A stretch of DNA of 64,000 nt from Aspidapion aeneum (Eukaryota > Arthropoda > Insecta > Coleoptera > Brentidae). The stretch's first letter is position 1. Every line of letters begins with the position of its first letter. The position numbers and the translations under genes are program-made. Below are positions 21,733 to 33,778 of the stretch, in pieces. The stretch lies in assembly GCA_963576565.1 (NCBI GenBank), contig OY755044.1:44749235-44813234 (forward strand), given 5' to 3'. The notes beneath the pieces were generated by a model. That model saw nothing but the letters and a program-made list of their open reading frames with translations, was not told where the DNA came from and made no database searches.

Positions 21733-22262
21733 AGTACAACCTAAAAGTCATACACATATAAAAATTAAAAAGGGGGTTTTCTTTCTTCTTTGACTTCTTG
21801 AGAAAGAAAAATTATATAATGAACTGAAAGAGAAAAAAGGGGGGTGAATCAAACTTTCATTCTATGGGAGGAGAATGAGTTCTTTTGGAGGGATAATCCT
21901 TTGATATTTATGGACAGTTGGTTGATTGCTTTCTCTTTATTTTCAGTTCCCCACTAGCGGTTCGATTACCTTACGCATGTTGCTGTAATTGGTTGTGCTG
22001 CTTCTTTGCACATGCTGCTGTAAAACTTTTTGAGCCTACAAAATGTAGGCAATGGCGATGGAATAACTCCATCAATGTAAGGTTCATTCTTTTAGGTCTT
22101 AAGTTTAGGTTGTTCTTTTATTATAAATAATTGTAGGAACCGGGCATTTATTTCACCTATTTTATTTCTGTGTACAACCTGAAGATGAGAGCTTATGCTC
22201 TCGAAACATGTAGTTGTAAAAAAAATTAAACTAGTGGAGAACGACTGAACTTGTTTGATTTT
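21733..22262. repeat. Inverted repeat arm 2 of PLE-associated palindrome
   Basis: Inverted match of 20632-21140, with ~40 extra bases near 21930-21970. It lies between two pieces of PLE coding sequence. Confidence 0.85.
22173..22218 (+). ncRNA. Hammerhead-ribozyme-like motif, arm 2
   Basis: Same layout as the arm 1 motif, on the plus strand. Stem II here ends GCTCTC where arm 1 has GTTCTC; the change turns a G-C pair into G-U, so pairing is kept. Confidence 0.45.
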
Positions 22263-22472
22263 TATGATTATATTTGTCAAGTTTAAAATTCTTGGATGAA
22301 AACAATGTTCAGAGAATTTCCCTCTAGTGTTAGACATATCTTGTTTTGTTAATTTAATTTTGTGTAATTTTTTCTTAAGTTTTTTGTAATGTTCATTTTT
22401 GTATTGGTTGAGTTTTGGCTTAAGCTGATCATGGAAATTATTTAAAGTTTGCTGATCTATTTTTGTTACCAT
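22263..22472 (-). pseudogene. Penelope-like element, N-terminal coding remnant
   Basis: About 70 residues, MVTKIDQQTLNNFHDQLKPK through a lysine-rich helix to FHPRILNLTN, like the N-terminus of PLE ORFs. The segment NLTN resembles NLQN upstream of FTNEETTF in the piece at 20622. It may be the start of the same gene, separated by the inverted repeat, or part of a second PLE copy. Confidence 0.6.
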
Positions 22473-22999
22473 TAATGTTGTTATGATAGTTAGCAGTGAT
22501 TTGATGTGGAAGGAGTTTGAAACTACTAAATTAACGTTTGTGTTATGCTTATCTTTAATTCCAAAATCTATCTGTTTTGCCCTGGAAGTTTCCTTTATCC
22601 TAATTGAAAATAACGGTAACAGCTGTCAAATTTTCCGTCATTTTAACTGACTCAAAAACACCCTAATTTTAACTTTTACATTGAATGGAATCACCAATTT
22701 TAGTTTTCGAAAAATATTTCGGTTTGGTTCGGTTCGGTTTGGTTTCACTCCCTCTTGGATTCCGGGAAAGAAGTCAGGCAGATTTTTTTTAAATATGTCA
22801 GAAAGAGACTTCTTAGTCGCACCGTTGCTGGTTTTAAAGCTACTTTTTTTTTAAATGTCGCTCTTTTGAATATTGTTGTTTTGATATGTCGTTTCATTTA
22901 AATGTCGCTGTTTTAATATATCGCTCTTTTAAACTGTCTTTAAATCTGGCCGTTTTAAATATCACTCTTTTATAGCGGAGCCCGGGGATCCAAGATGTA
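22473..22999. other. Intergenic, no gene seen
   Basis: Low-complexity stretches only, such as CGGTTTGGTTCGGTTCGGTT near 22728 and repeated AAATGTCGCTCTTTT-like words at 22855-22970. Confidence 0.6.
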
Positions 23000-23007
23000 A
23001 TGTGTGT

Positions 23008-23134
23008 CAGTGGCGTATATTATATATTTTCCACATATTTCATGAATACAAACATAAAGTACGGCCTAATGGGGTCTCGCAACCCCTAAAGTGTTTCGGG
23101 CCCACCCCGAAACTTTTTTCTATATACGCCACTG
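23008..23134. mobile_element. hAT-type MITE, CAGTGGCGTA family, copy 1
   Basis: 127 bp. Ends are CAGTGGCGTATAT and TATATACGCCACTG, flanked by a perfect 8-bp duplication ATGTGTGT (23000-23007, 23135-23142). The interior shares ATTTCATGAATACAAACATAAA and TCGGGCCCACCCC with later copies. No coding capacity. Confidence 0.92.
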
Positions 23135-23142
23135 ATGTGTGT

Positions 23143-23737
23143 GTTGGGGAGCTATAGAGCAATTCCTACACGGCCCCGAATCGGAAGCCAGGTGTCTCCA
23201 AATTTTTCACAATTATTTCCATGACGGTATATTTACTGCACCTAATCTGCATGGTTAAACGTTGTTTTTTGTTTATATAATATTTTTAAGAATATAATAC
23301 CTACTTATTACCTATCTTCGTATGTACTTATAAAAGGAACGGAAAAGCCCAAACCGTTCTTTGCTTATAGGCACTTCTTTTTCATTCATAAAATAAAAGG
23401 CGTCAATATTTGCCACTAAAATAACACCGGAAGTGTTAATCCGATAAAACCGAAAACAGAAAATTGTAAATTGCGCTACAGCGCTACAATAATAAAATAA
23501 AGGTGTTCAATAATCAATATTTATTTTATTTTATGGTCTTTTTTGGTCTTAAGGTGGGCGCCACTTTAGTTTGCGATCACCTGTAACCTCTAGACACCTC
23601 TTCCTGTCAAATAATAAATATCTTTTGTTTATTAAATTACTAAGTTAAGGTAACTTGACCAAATATGGGAATATTTGAGCATAATAATAATAATTAAAAT
23701 CAATTGAATTGTTTAATATATTAATTATAGATTAGTA
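23143..23737. other. Intergenic, no gene seen
   Basis: AT-rich sequence without a supported reading frame, RNA gene or repeat pair. Confidence 0.5.
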
Positions 23738-23745
23738 GGGGAGAT

Positions 23746-24779
23746 CAGTGGCGGCTGGTGACGTTATAAATTGGGGGGCAGAAATTTAAATTGCATGAAA
23801 AATGAGGTAAAAAATCTCACCGAAATAATTTTATTTTAGCATTTTTCAAACAAGCAGCTAAAGTCCATTCGCCTTTCTTTTTTATAGCCCCATAGAGCAA
23901 CCTCAAAAATCCAACAGAATGAATGAATTTTAAACAGTCTATTAACCTACTAAGTTTATGTCGAATTTTTGTAACATTTTCATTATGTTCGGTTATGGTT
24001 TGCCTATAGGCACTATTTAATTGGCACCTAATATCAGTATTGCCTAGCATAGAAAATTGTGCTTGATATCACACATTCCCTTTGCACGCAGGATCACTTC
24101 GTGGATTGTTCATAACAAGACAAGTAAAGCAAAAAAACATTTCTTTTTTCACAACCGCACAACCAGTTTTCAGCATCGTATAATTTTTTATTAAATTTTC
24201 TTTTATAAGTTTTTATGGAACACTCCTCGACATTACTTACACTAAAAATTTGGTTAATTTTTAGGTTCGGTTTATGTGGCCCTAAAGATTTTATTTGTAA
24301 TCGAAGTTCATATGTCAACGTATTTAAATTTGGACAGTTAATTATGTAATCGACGGTATTTATTTTCATTTTATAAGCATACGATAACGAGAACAAACAA
24401 TGACACGCGATCTTCAAGGCTTTTTACTCCTGACAAACCCCAAATCAAAACAAATTCATACGTCTTCACTAAGTATAGAACATTAAAAAGGGCAAGGAAC
24501 GTTTATGCACGATAATGATGACTGACGTCAACTAAACAAACATCCCCCCCACCCCCGCACGAGAACAGCCACCCATACACCGCTGAAAAATGGGTGAAAT
24601 TGAAACCTTGCCCCGCGCGGCGCTGCCGGATTGTAATGATTTACGTTAATAAAGTTCACCCAATTAGTCGCTCGTTGTTAACCACAGATAATAAAAATTA
24701 CTTGATAATCATGTCATAAATCAATTAAAAATACTGTTTGTTATCTAGTTTTGGGCGGACAACGGGGCAGCCGCCACTG
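23746..24779 (-). mobile_element. Internally deleted hAT transposon, ZMYM1/TTF-type
   Basis: 1034 bp from CAGTGGCGGCTGG to CAGCCGCCACTG. The 8-bp flanks are GGGGAGAT (23738-23745) and GGGGAGAC (24780-24787), one mismatch. Minus-strand pieces at 24094-24417 (YDAENWLCGCEKRN) and 23817-24050 (TITEHNENVTKIRHKLSRLI) look like the TTF-type zinc-finger region and following part of ZMYM1-like hAT transposases. The catalytic region is missing, so the copy is non-autonomous. Confidence 0.8.
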
Positions 24780-24787
24780 GGGGAGAC

Positions 24788-25149
24788 TGTCCTAAAATTA
24801 AATAAGTACTCTGACAAAATGACATAGGTGGCAGATAATTTTTGAACACAACTTTATAAACCATGTGTCACCATGTATGGAACAATTAAGTAATTTTCAG
24901 CTGACTAACTTATAGCCAAAAACCAATCTGCTTAATCAAGGCTGATCTATCTGCATGTCTTTGCGTTTCTGTTCCTTCCGATTTTTCAGAGACCTATAAT
25001 GTAAGTGTTTGGAACTTGAAGAGAAAGGTTTTTTTTGTGGACATAGGTATTTTTTATATGCGCGTTGTTGCAATATTTATATGCACTTCCTCTCCCTTTC
25101 GATACTATTGTAGTAATTTTTAATGAAAAATGTTCGTTTACATTTCTCT
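24788..25149. other. Intergenic, no gene seen
   Basis: No supported feature. Confidence 0.5.
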
Positions 25150-25335
25150 TACTAAGGACGAGTAGTAGTGAGGCACCCATAAATATGTCTTGGGGGGGGG
25201 GGGCGAGATCCCATAATGTCGTATTTCATGCTAGTTTCTGTTTTTATTCAAGAAATATGTGGAAAATATTTTAAAAGATCTTAGGCTTGAAGGGCCCCAG
25301 GCCCTGAGACCCTTCCCCTGGTGCGCCTATGTCAG
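25150..25335. repeat. G/C-run MITE-like repeat, GCGCC-ended variant, copy 2
   Basis: It contains a run of 13 G, the core TTATTCAAGAAATATGTGGAAA, and ends in CCCTGGTGCGCCTATG, as in the copy at 2040-2216. Boundaries are approximate and no clean duplication was found. Confidence 0.45.
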
Positions 25336-25345
25336 TAGAACAATT

Positions 25346-26926
25346 ATGATCTACAATATAATTTAATTGTGTCAAAATCATTTTATTTCATCCTAATGTA
25401 AAAAATAACTTGTTTTAAGTATGCAGCCACCACTCAGTGGCGGCCACAGAGGGAATGGACGGAAGGCGCGTCCTCCTCAACAGCTATAATTATTTTTTGT
25501 TTTTTATTTTATTAATATTATTTAATATATTGGTATGTTATTAATGTATTATTTATAGTTTTAGGTAAACTGCGCAAGAATAAAACCTCTTAATAGGGAC
25601 TTATTGGAATAAAACCTGACTTTATTTTAGAGTCGACTTTATTCTGACAGATTTACAAAGAAAAGTGGCAGCTGACCTCTTAAAATTGACATACCAAAGT
25701 TAAATTTAAAAACAAAGTCGCTAACTTTCATTTAATAAATACAGACACTAATAAATCCGGCCCTTAAATACACAAAGGCCGAATTTTGAATGAAAGCAGC
25801 TGCTTTTTATATGTAAATCTGTCACAATACGGTCGATTTTAAAATAAGGTCAGATTTTGTTCCAATAAGTGTCAATTATCAGATGTTTTATCCCTATGAG
25901 TGGTTCAGCTCCTGCAATATGACTGTTGCCGGTCGGCTCAGCTTTAGTTGGTTTTTGCTTAACATGTGATGTTGTGCGCTGTTTATTGTAAAAATAGCTT
26001 GCGCATTTTGTGATGGTAAGTACATTTTCACAGATTTTTTTCAAGAAAAACATAAAATTCCACTTTATAATTTTTTTAAATGCTTTTAGGGCAAAATCGA
26101 GGGCAAAATGGGGTATAGTATTTTGCCCCCATAAAAAAATTCCGTTTTACCCCACACCACCAGTTAAATTCAAACAAAAATTTTACACGGGCTTAAGGGT
26201 ATCGCGTTTAATTATGAATAATACATAAACCCACTAATAATTAGTGGGTATAATAAATTTTGTAAATACTAAATTTAATTATTGAAGTGTAAACTTCTTT
26301 AGGCGCTTTTAGCAGTTTTTGTGTGTAGTGAATTGAACTGAGCCGTCAGGCTCGGCTATCTAGCGCGCATTCGGGTGAAATCGGCTCGAGTCGACTAACT
26401 GTGAGAAACATTTAGCGAGCGATATGATGATGCAGATGAAGGCCAGTACACAGAAGAGTTCGGTTCGGTCCGCTTTGCAGAATATGTTAGGGGCCAATAT
26501 TATTAATTTTGCCTTGTTGAAGTTTACATTTCTGCCGTGTGGTCTTAAACACACACAACAAATGTATTTTTATTACAACTGTTTATTTTTTAAAGAAGTA
26601 TTTTAATTTTGGTTAGTATTTTATTAAATAAAACTTGTCTTACAAAATATTGATTCTAAATTACGCCGTTTTGCCACATATAGGTACCCCATTTTACCCC
26701 GAACGCGGGCTAAAATGAGGCATACTCAGCTTTTTATAAAAATAAAAATAAAAGTATGATAGAGTTCTTAATTAATTAAAACATAAAGATAAGATATCTA
26801 GCCAACTTAATTCCAAATGACGGACCCAATTGTGATCATTTATTAGGAGAAATAAATCTATAGAATTAACTACCCCTTATTGCCTCCCTTTCCCCTACAT
26901 AATTTTCAGCTGTATGACAAATATTT
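25346..26926. other. Intergenic with repeat relics, no gene seen
   Basis: A lone hAT-like terminus CAGTGGCGGCC lies near 25435 without a partner. ACCCACTAATAATTAGTGGGT at about 26229 is a short palindrome. GGGCAAAATGGGGTA near 26105 and TACCCCATTTTACCCC near 26684 are an inverted pair that may bound an old MITE. Confidence 0.5.
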
Positions 26927-26934
26927 TTTACAAT

Positions 26935-27112
26935 CAAGCGCAGATCTGGGTCAAGATCTAGGCGGGTAATAGTCGGCGGAAACACAATTTATGTAATAAG
27001 TTGTCTTCTAGGGGGTAATTATGTGGTTAGGCCGATATTTATGAACTAAAATTCCATATATTTATTTTAAGGAGGGTAATTACCACGTTACCTCCCCCCA
27101 AATCCGCGCTTG
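26935..27112. mobile_element. hAT-like MITE, CAAGCGC family
   Basis: 178 bp. TIRs CAAGCGCAGATCTGGG and the complement of CAAGCGCGGATTTGGG, flanked by perfect 8-bp duplications TTTACAAT (26927-26934, 27113-27120). Confidence 0.88.
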
Positions 27113-27187
27113 TTTACAATGCACGCCCCGCTTAAAAAAATTCTTGGACCGCGCATGTCTGTATCTACTTATAAGTTCTCTCTAAAT

Positions 27188-27465
27188 CACCGGCGTATAC
27201 AAGGGGGGATACTGGGGGTAATTACCCTCCCCCAAGATTGGTAAAACGTAAGGATTTTTCCACAAAAATTCAAAGTTTTTGCCTGCGGCGCTTTAAACAT
27301 TCTTTATTATTGACGAACTCGGACCACCCTTACTGATATTTGTTTAAAATTAACTAAATGGCTTAAATTTGTAGAGTAACACAGATAATATGTGATCTTA
27401 TTTAGCAACTATGTGTTGTTTGACAAAATTACCCCTCCCAAGATCAGGGCCTGGATACGCCACTG
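27188..27465. mobile_element. hAT-type MITE, CACCGGCGTATAC / CAGTGGCGTATCC ends
   Basis: 278 bp. Left end CACCGGCGTATACAAGG, right end complement CAGTGGCGTATCCAGG, perfect 8-bp duplication CTCTAAAT (27180-27187, 27466-27473). The interior differs from the other CAGTGGCGTA copies. Confidence 0.88.
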
Positions 27466-27735
27466 CTCTAAATAAAAAGTGGAGAAAATCAAAAAATCAA
27501 TCCTTTCACCAATAATAATAATTTATTACCCATCAAGTGCACCCAGCATTCGGTATTCAGATTCAACTGTTTATAAGGCCCCACACTACGTATTCTCATC
27601 GAAGAATACCATTCGCGGCCAATCAGAAATACGAGGCGGGTTTTTGATCAAGCCAGCGACTGCCTACCTTCAATTTTTTTATCTTTTTTGTCAATTTCGT
27701 TAAATGTCGTAGACGGGAAGGTATGTTACATATTG

Positions 27736-27910
27736 CAGTGGCGTATAAAGAGGGTGGCCCGGGGGCCGCCCTCCAAGTTAATTTTTTTTCCACATAGTTT
27801 ACGCATACAAACATAAAATAGCATAAAATACAGTCTAATGGGGTCTCAGTCCCCCCCCCCCCCAAACTGTCTCGGGCCCACCCCAATACTTTTTTCTATA
27901 CACGTCACTG
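27736..27910. mobile_element. hAT-type MITE, CAGTGGCGTA family, copy 2
   Basis: 175 bp. Flanks are ACATATTG (27728-27735) and ACTTATTG (27911-27918), one mismatch. The core resembles copy 1. Confidence 0.87.
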
Positions 27911-27918
27911 ACTTATTG

Positions 27919-29000
27919 CTTTGTCTGCGCGTCCTGCATGTAGTCCGGGGCCTTAGCGTCAAAATTTGGTCTCGGTGGACTTTTTGATGAAGATTTTACA
28001 ACACCTACTTAAATCGATTACTAATGATCCCACCAACACCACTGTTAATAGACCCAAAATTGTCTCAGTCAAAAAGTAAGGTTAGCTCTTCAAAATATTC
28101 TTTCAATTCTAAACGAGTGAAGGCTACAATAATGAAACTTGGCGCGGATATCGACCTCTACGTATCAATATTTCGGCTGTCCAAAAAAATTATATATTTT
28201 GCCCCTAAGGGGCGCAAGGCGGCAAAATGTGTTAGATTATGCCTTATATGTTCTAAATTGATGCCCGGCACCACTATGTCTTATCAAATTGGTAGTTCAC
28301 ACAATTACCCACAGTTCCGCCTTATAAAAAAAATTCCAAGCTGTTAACGAGGCCTTCTAGGTAGGGACAAAAATGTTTGTACTTTAAAATAAAAAAAGCT
28401 TAATTGACTTATACTCTGCCCTATGTCAGCAAATTTGCACCAAACGGTTGCGGTTGACCACTTCCTAATTTTATATACTTTATGCTTTGCTTCCTGCTCC
28501 TAGGGAATGTAAGGGGCCAATGTCTTATTTTGACCCCACCACAAAATCAGAAAATTACTCGTTTAAGATATTTTATTGGGTCGGTCATATATCACAAAAT
28601 ATAAAAGTTTCCATCTTTAGGTGCGGCCTCAACATAGGGGTTATACATCTTAAAGTGCAAGCAATTTTATCAGATGAAATCGTTTCCAATTTTAAAAAAA
28701 TCTAAATTTTGTGGTAGTTTATATATCGGACTTCGGGGTATTGATACATTACTTGTTGACAAAAAAATATCTTTATGGCCCCTAGGGGGTGTCAGGGTGT
28801 AAAATTTTTGTTAAGACTATCAAGATCTACGAGATATTACTGCAGTAGGAAAAATTATCGAAAATTTTGTTTTGTGATGACGTTTAGTCCATGTATGCAA
28901 AGGAAGAAATTGATTGATTCCTCTCATAAATTACAAATATCAAATAAAATTGTTGTTATTTATGTCTGTTGACTAGTTATTAAGTTATTTATAGAAGTCG
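27919..29000. other. Intergenic; weak ~285-bp periodic GGCCCCTAGGGG-like blocks
   Basis: Three diverged blocks near 28195, 28487 and 28765 share a GCCCCTAAGGGG/GGCCCCTAGGGG-like core at about 285-base spacing. No coding sequence is supported. Confidence 0.35.
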
Positions 29001-29048
29001 TCGATACATTTGAAAATTGTTTTACACAACAATTGTCAAATGTATCGA
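29001..29048. repeat. Stem-loop with 21-bp arms
   Basis: TCGATACATTTGAAAATTGT pairs with the inverted copy ending in ATGTATCGA, with one mismatch and a six-base loop. It lies ~70 bases beyond the LINE 3' end. Function unknown. Confidence 0.8.
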
Positions 29049-29115
29049 GGGCTTCTAGTTATTGATGTATGTCAAAATAAACTTTATGTTGACGTAAAAA
29101 TTAATTGTATTGTGT

Positions 29116-32100
29116 ATTTTTTTTTATTTTTTTACGGTTATGCGCACTCGCAAGGCAACTATCACGCTCGAGAAGCGGCAAGTGCGCGGAAATGTTGGTG
29201 TGTGTTGGTTTTGAAACGGTTCAGGTTGTAACCTGCAGGGAAAACTGTCGCAGGGAGTTTATTTCACAGCGATGCTGTTCTCCAGAGATATGAATTCTGA
29301 TATAATGAAGTTCTTGGTGCCTCTATTTTGACAATAAATTGATGGTTACCATCTGTTTGACGTGTTTGCCTAGTAGGTGCTACTCCCGGGGGGATCATAC
29401 GTGCCAACTCTTCAGAGCATTTTCCGTGATAATACCTGTAGAAGAGAGATAGATCGCCCACAGTTCTTCGATGTTCGAGACTATCCAAGGTACGGGTAAG
29501 TGCGGGGTCATTGATCAGCTTAATAGCTCGTTTTTGCACGGTGTTCAAAAGCATTAAGGTATGTTTGGGTGCCGCACTCCATATATGTGAGCAGTACTCC
29601 ATAGTTGGTCGAATCTGGACTTTGTAGAGTGTCAGCAGTTGGCTTGGTGTATACAGATGTCTTGTACGAAATAGCACCCCAAGCTTTTGGGACGCCCTTT
29701 TAGCTATATCTGCCACGTGACTGTGCCAAGACATGTTGGTCTCTGCAGTGACTCCTAAGATGTTCAACTGGCTCTGCAATGCGACAGCACTTCCAGATAG
29801 CATGATGTTTGGCTCACCGGTGCTGGTCTTTTTTGAAAACAGGGCTGCTTGGGTTTTCTGCGCGTTCAACTGTACAAGGTTTTTGTTGCCCTAGTCCTCT
29901 ATTATCTCCAAGTCGTTATTTATCTGTGATATTTCAGTTAGTCTAAGGTAATGGAATTCACGTGCGGAGAGACATGTGGGTGGTATGACTGAGGAGACTA
30001 CATTGCCATCATCTGCAAAGCAATAAAGTGGATTTACTGTTTTATCTATGAGGTCATTTATGTAAATCAGAAAAAGTGTTGGCGAAAGGATTGCTCCCTG
30101 TGGCACACCAGCATTTATTTGGTAAGAGTTGGAGTTCCGGCCATCCAGTGCAACATAAATGGATCTATCCATAAGGTAACTTTTAAACCAAGTGCAAAGT
30201 CTCGGCGACAATCCCGTTGCTTTGAGCTTGTTGAGCAGATTTTCATGCCAGACTTTATCGAATGCTTTAGATATATCTAAGGCAATTGTTCTTGTTTCAC
30301 CTCGCAACTCAATCGCTTTTTGCCATAAGTGAGTGACGTATGTAAGTAAATCGCCAGTCGACCTATATTTTCGAAATCCGTATTGCTTGTCGTTGATAAT
30401 TTTGTACTTTTCCAAGTACTTGGTTAGGTGATTGTTCACAACTCTTTCCATTACTTTTGATATCACCGGAAGTAGAGCAATTGGTCTATAATTTAACGGA
30501 TCTGTCTTTTTTCCTTTCTTTGGAATCGGTTGTACTGCGGCAGACTTCCATTATGTTGAATATACTCCTTGCCTATAAGATAAATTGAATAATTTTGCGA
30601 AAGTTGGGGTGAGTTCGCTAGCACAATTTTTGAGTACTATCGCGGGAATGCCATCTGGACCCATTGCTTTGTTTGTATCCAACTTTTTAAGGGATTTTCG
30701 TATTTCTCTGTGACAAAAGGGTACCTCTGGCATACTGTGGGAAACCCTTTCAATGAACGGTGGAGTTTTTCCATTTGGCACTGTTAGGTTTGAGTTGGAG
30801 GAACAGATTTTGGCCAGCATATTGGCTTTTTCCTCTGATGTTGTGGCTAAGCGAGTATTTTTATCTGTAAGTGGTGGTATGGATGACTTGGTGAAGTTTG
30901 ATCCAACGGCTTTTGCAAGAGACCAAAAGGACCTAGAACTACTTGGACAATTCAGCAACCTGTTTTTTATTCTTTGATTGTATGTTTTTTTGGCGGCGTC
31001 AATAGTAATTTTGCAACTATTTCTGGCTTCTATAAATTCTGTGTGGTTTTGAGCGGTTTGTTGTCGTTTCCAAAGGTTATATGCTCTGTGTTTTTTCTGT
31101 ACAGCCGTTTGACACTGGCTGTTGAACCAAGGTTTTGCATTAGCTCTGCGTTTTATTGTATGTGGGATATATGCATCCATTCCAGATAAGATTACTTTTG
31201 TTATTTCATTACAGCAAATAGTGGGATCAGCTGTTTTAAAGCAAACCTCTTGCCATGGAAAATCCAGGTAAAACTGTTTAAGGTCATTCCATTTTGCCGA
31301 TTTATAGTGCCACATTTTACGAGGAAGTGATTGTTGGCTTGGCGGTATGAACATTTCGCACTTTGTTCTTATAAGTTTATGATCGGATGAACCAAGTCGG
31401 GGATCTACTTGAATTGTGTACAAGTCAGGATTTGTAGCTAGGAACAAGTCTAAAAGCGCTGCAAATTCACCCCTTTCTGAGATACGGGTAGGTTGATCGA
31501 CAAGCTGCGTTAGACCACAACTTATGGCAAAAGCTTCTGCTTCCCTGCCTTCATTATCTGTTTTGTTGTGGTGTTTTAGCCAGGGTATATTGTGGACGTT
31601 GAAATCGTCTAAAAAAAACCATTTCCGCATGTGGATAGTTAGACTGTATAGTATCACAGTTTTCGGATAATGTCGCAAAAAAGTTTTGATACTCGGTGTT
31701 ACTTGGCGGTCGGTAAAGGCAGCAAATGAACTTGGTCGATGACTTTGAGGTGAATTTCAGCCATATCATATCGAGGTTCGCTGGTTCTAGCTTCTCCTCT
31801 CGATGACATGAAAGGTCATTTTTAATGTACACACAGATCCCAAAATATGTCGAAATCGGTGGTGTAGGTCATAGCCGGGATAAAGATAGTTCACAATAGG
31901 TGTTGCAGAACTGATTTTAGTTTCAGTGAGAACAAGGATGTCAGGTCTTTGTTCTTCAAGATGTTGGTGAACTGAATTCTTGTTGGTACTTAATCCTCTT
32001 ATATTGCTAAAATCAATTCTGAGTTGAGTTTTTGTTCTTCTTTTAATATCTTTGCATGAAGGACCCCCAGGATTACCCGACGCCCGGAGATCCGAGTGGT

Positions 32101-32282
32101 CGGGTATTTTACCTCCGGAATATTTTGATCCTGGAGGCGCCATCATGCTATCTGTTACTCATTGTTGGAACCGGACTGCCAGCGCAGTAGCGGAACGTGG
32201 TGATACCACTTAGCACTACTCACTTCTGGCATGGTGGTATCTCACCGGTCGACGCCCAATGAGTAAAAAGCGTCTACCACCT
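29116..32282 (-). mobile_element. Jockey/CR1-group LINE, copy 1
   Basis: Full-length-looking ~3.2-kb non-LTR retrotransposon. The 5' end begins GGTGGTAGACGCTTTTTACT, the same as copy 2 at 39188. The 3' end is an A-rich tail (T-rich on plus at 29116-29133). It encodes one APE-endonuclease/RT polyprotein; I saw no separate ORF1. No clear duplication was found. Confidence 0.9.
29160..32146 (-). pseudogene. LINE endonuclease/reverse transcriptase, copy 1
   Basis: Pieces in order: APE endonuclease (FSNIRGLSTNKNSVHQHLEE, DILVLTETKI, SSDHKLI), linker, and RT with NKAMGPDGIPAIVLKN, RPIALLPVISKVMERVV (partly), TIALDISKAFDKVWHENLL, AGVPQGAILSPTLFLIYIND and catalytic CFADDGNV. Breaks seen against copy 2: one-base loss near 31847, a one-base change in an A run near 31607, a disrupted stretch near 30551, and TGG-to-TAG at about 29892. 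The C-terminus runs further than in copy 2. Confidence 0.88.
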
Positions 32283-32284
32283 TC

Positions 32285-33277
32285 CAAAAGTTTTATTTTT
32301 TAATAAAAACAAAGTTTAAATTAAGTTTTTAAAACACCGTTTCTCATGTTTTAATATATTTTTACAGGACGCTCTTGGTAGACGTTATTACTTCTTTAGT
32401 CTTATTTCTAACCTCTATCCTGTGAACGTTTAAACAGTTAAATTTTTAATATTTCGCACCCTCAGAAAAAAAACGCACAAATTTAATTGGTGGAAAATCG
32501 CGTGGATAAAAGGGCGGGGGGGGGGCACCATTTGTTTTTGCGTTAAATTTAGTTTTTCTATTTTTTTCTCAAAGGACGCCAGGGGCGCCAAGCGCATAGG
32601 GATGGGGGGCGGGCGTTCGCCCCCCCTGGCCGCCTATACGATACGCCACTGGGCTTACCATAAGAAGCTGTGGTAATTTAAAACTTTCAATAAGTATATT
32701 TTTTTATTATTTGTAATTTAAATTAAACGTTGACTACGTATTGAGAGTGAGTGACAAACCGCGTAATACTACATATTGCGAGTGAGTGACAAACCCCATA
32801 GTCCTATTTTAAAAAGTTTCGACATGTGTCACTTCCATTCTGGGTAGGTATTCGGTGTCTTGAACGATTTGTCAGGCTTTGACCAATAGCAAACTCGGAG
32901 CGGTCGCGTGTGTGCGAAATGACTTGTCTCGACCAATAGCATAGTCGCCCGCTCTTCAGAGTTAGTCAATTTTACGCGTTTGAAATTAAATCTGCTCTCT
33001 TGCCATGTACCGACTGAACGTTTCTCGGTCGGATCGTAGGAGAAACTTGCGCAATGGAGGTCTTTTCGCAGAGCACATGACGGCTCGGAGCTAATTTAAA
33101 GAGTGCCATTGGCTAAAGCATGTAATGGGAACTATACCACCGTTCAAGACCCAGAATAGCTACCCCGAGGGTGCGATTTGTTTAATCGATGAAGGCGAGT
33201 AGAAATAATTAGTTTTTTAAACTTTAAGATAAGTACATATTAAAAAAAAAATAATAAAAAATGTTGTACTTATCCGG
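32285..33277. other. Intergenic, no gene seen
   Basis: Contains a lone hAT-like right end, GATACGCCACTG, near 32650, following G/C runs. GTGTCTTGAACG near 32858 and CGTTCAAGACCCAGAAT near 33141 are an inverted pair that could bound a ~300-bp MITE. Confidence 0.45.
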
Positions 33278-33778
33278 TATAGTTTTTGCAAAGTCAGTTG
33301 AACAAAGATAAGAGCCGACCATCGGCATATCCTTTAAAGAAAGTGACATGGGCGGCAGTAGATATACTCATGAAAATTATTTCATTTTATTATGGCGTAA
33401 ACTAAAGAAATAAAAATAGGTAATAAAACTTTCTATTCCTACACCTACAGAAACGACACTGATTTATTTTCTAACTCATACATACTGCCGACTAAAGGGG
33501 TCCCGAAAAGAACACCTGAAAGCAATTAAAAGCGCATCTCAAAAAAAATCTGCCAATCAGGTGCCGTCCATCCACCTGGGCTCGGTCGGTCGGAAAACAA
33601 ATACTTTGTGGTCGGAGCGCAAAGAACCGCGCCTTTTCCCTGTCGGCAGGGTTTAAATTATACCAGGAAGATTTTATATGAATTTGGATAACTTTTGAAG
33701 GGCAGAATGAAGCAAAATTTCATGAAATCGATAGAGTCCCGTATTAGCAGTTATTCAAGTGATTTTGCAAAAACTATA
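33278..33778. mobile_element. TATAGTTTTTGCAAA MITE, copy A
   Basis: 501 bp with terminal inverted TATAGTTTTTGCAAAGTCA and complement TATAGTTTTTGCAAAATCA. It is closely similar along its length to 46534-47040. The TATA ends fit a TA-target (Tc1/mariner-like) element. No coding sequence. Confidence 0.85.

Noticed and set aside
22720..22750. CGGTTTGGTTCGG repeat as a telomere-like sequence
   Set aside because: Short and irregular; not TTAGG or another insect telomere unit.
30753..31189. Plus-strand frames opposite LINE copy 1, and the matching minus-strand frame at 40250-40465 in copy 2
   Set aside because: Antisense shadows of the LINE polyprotein; conserved only because the LINE copies are alike.
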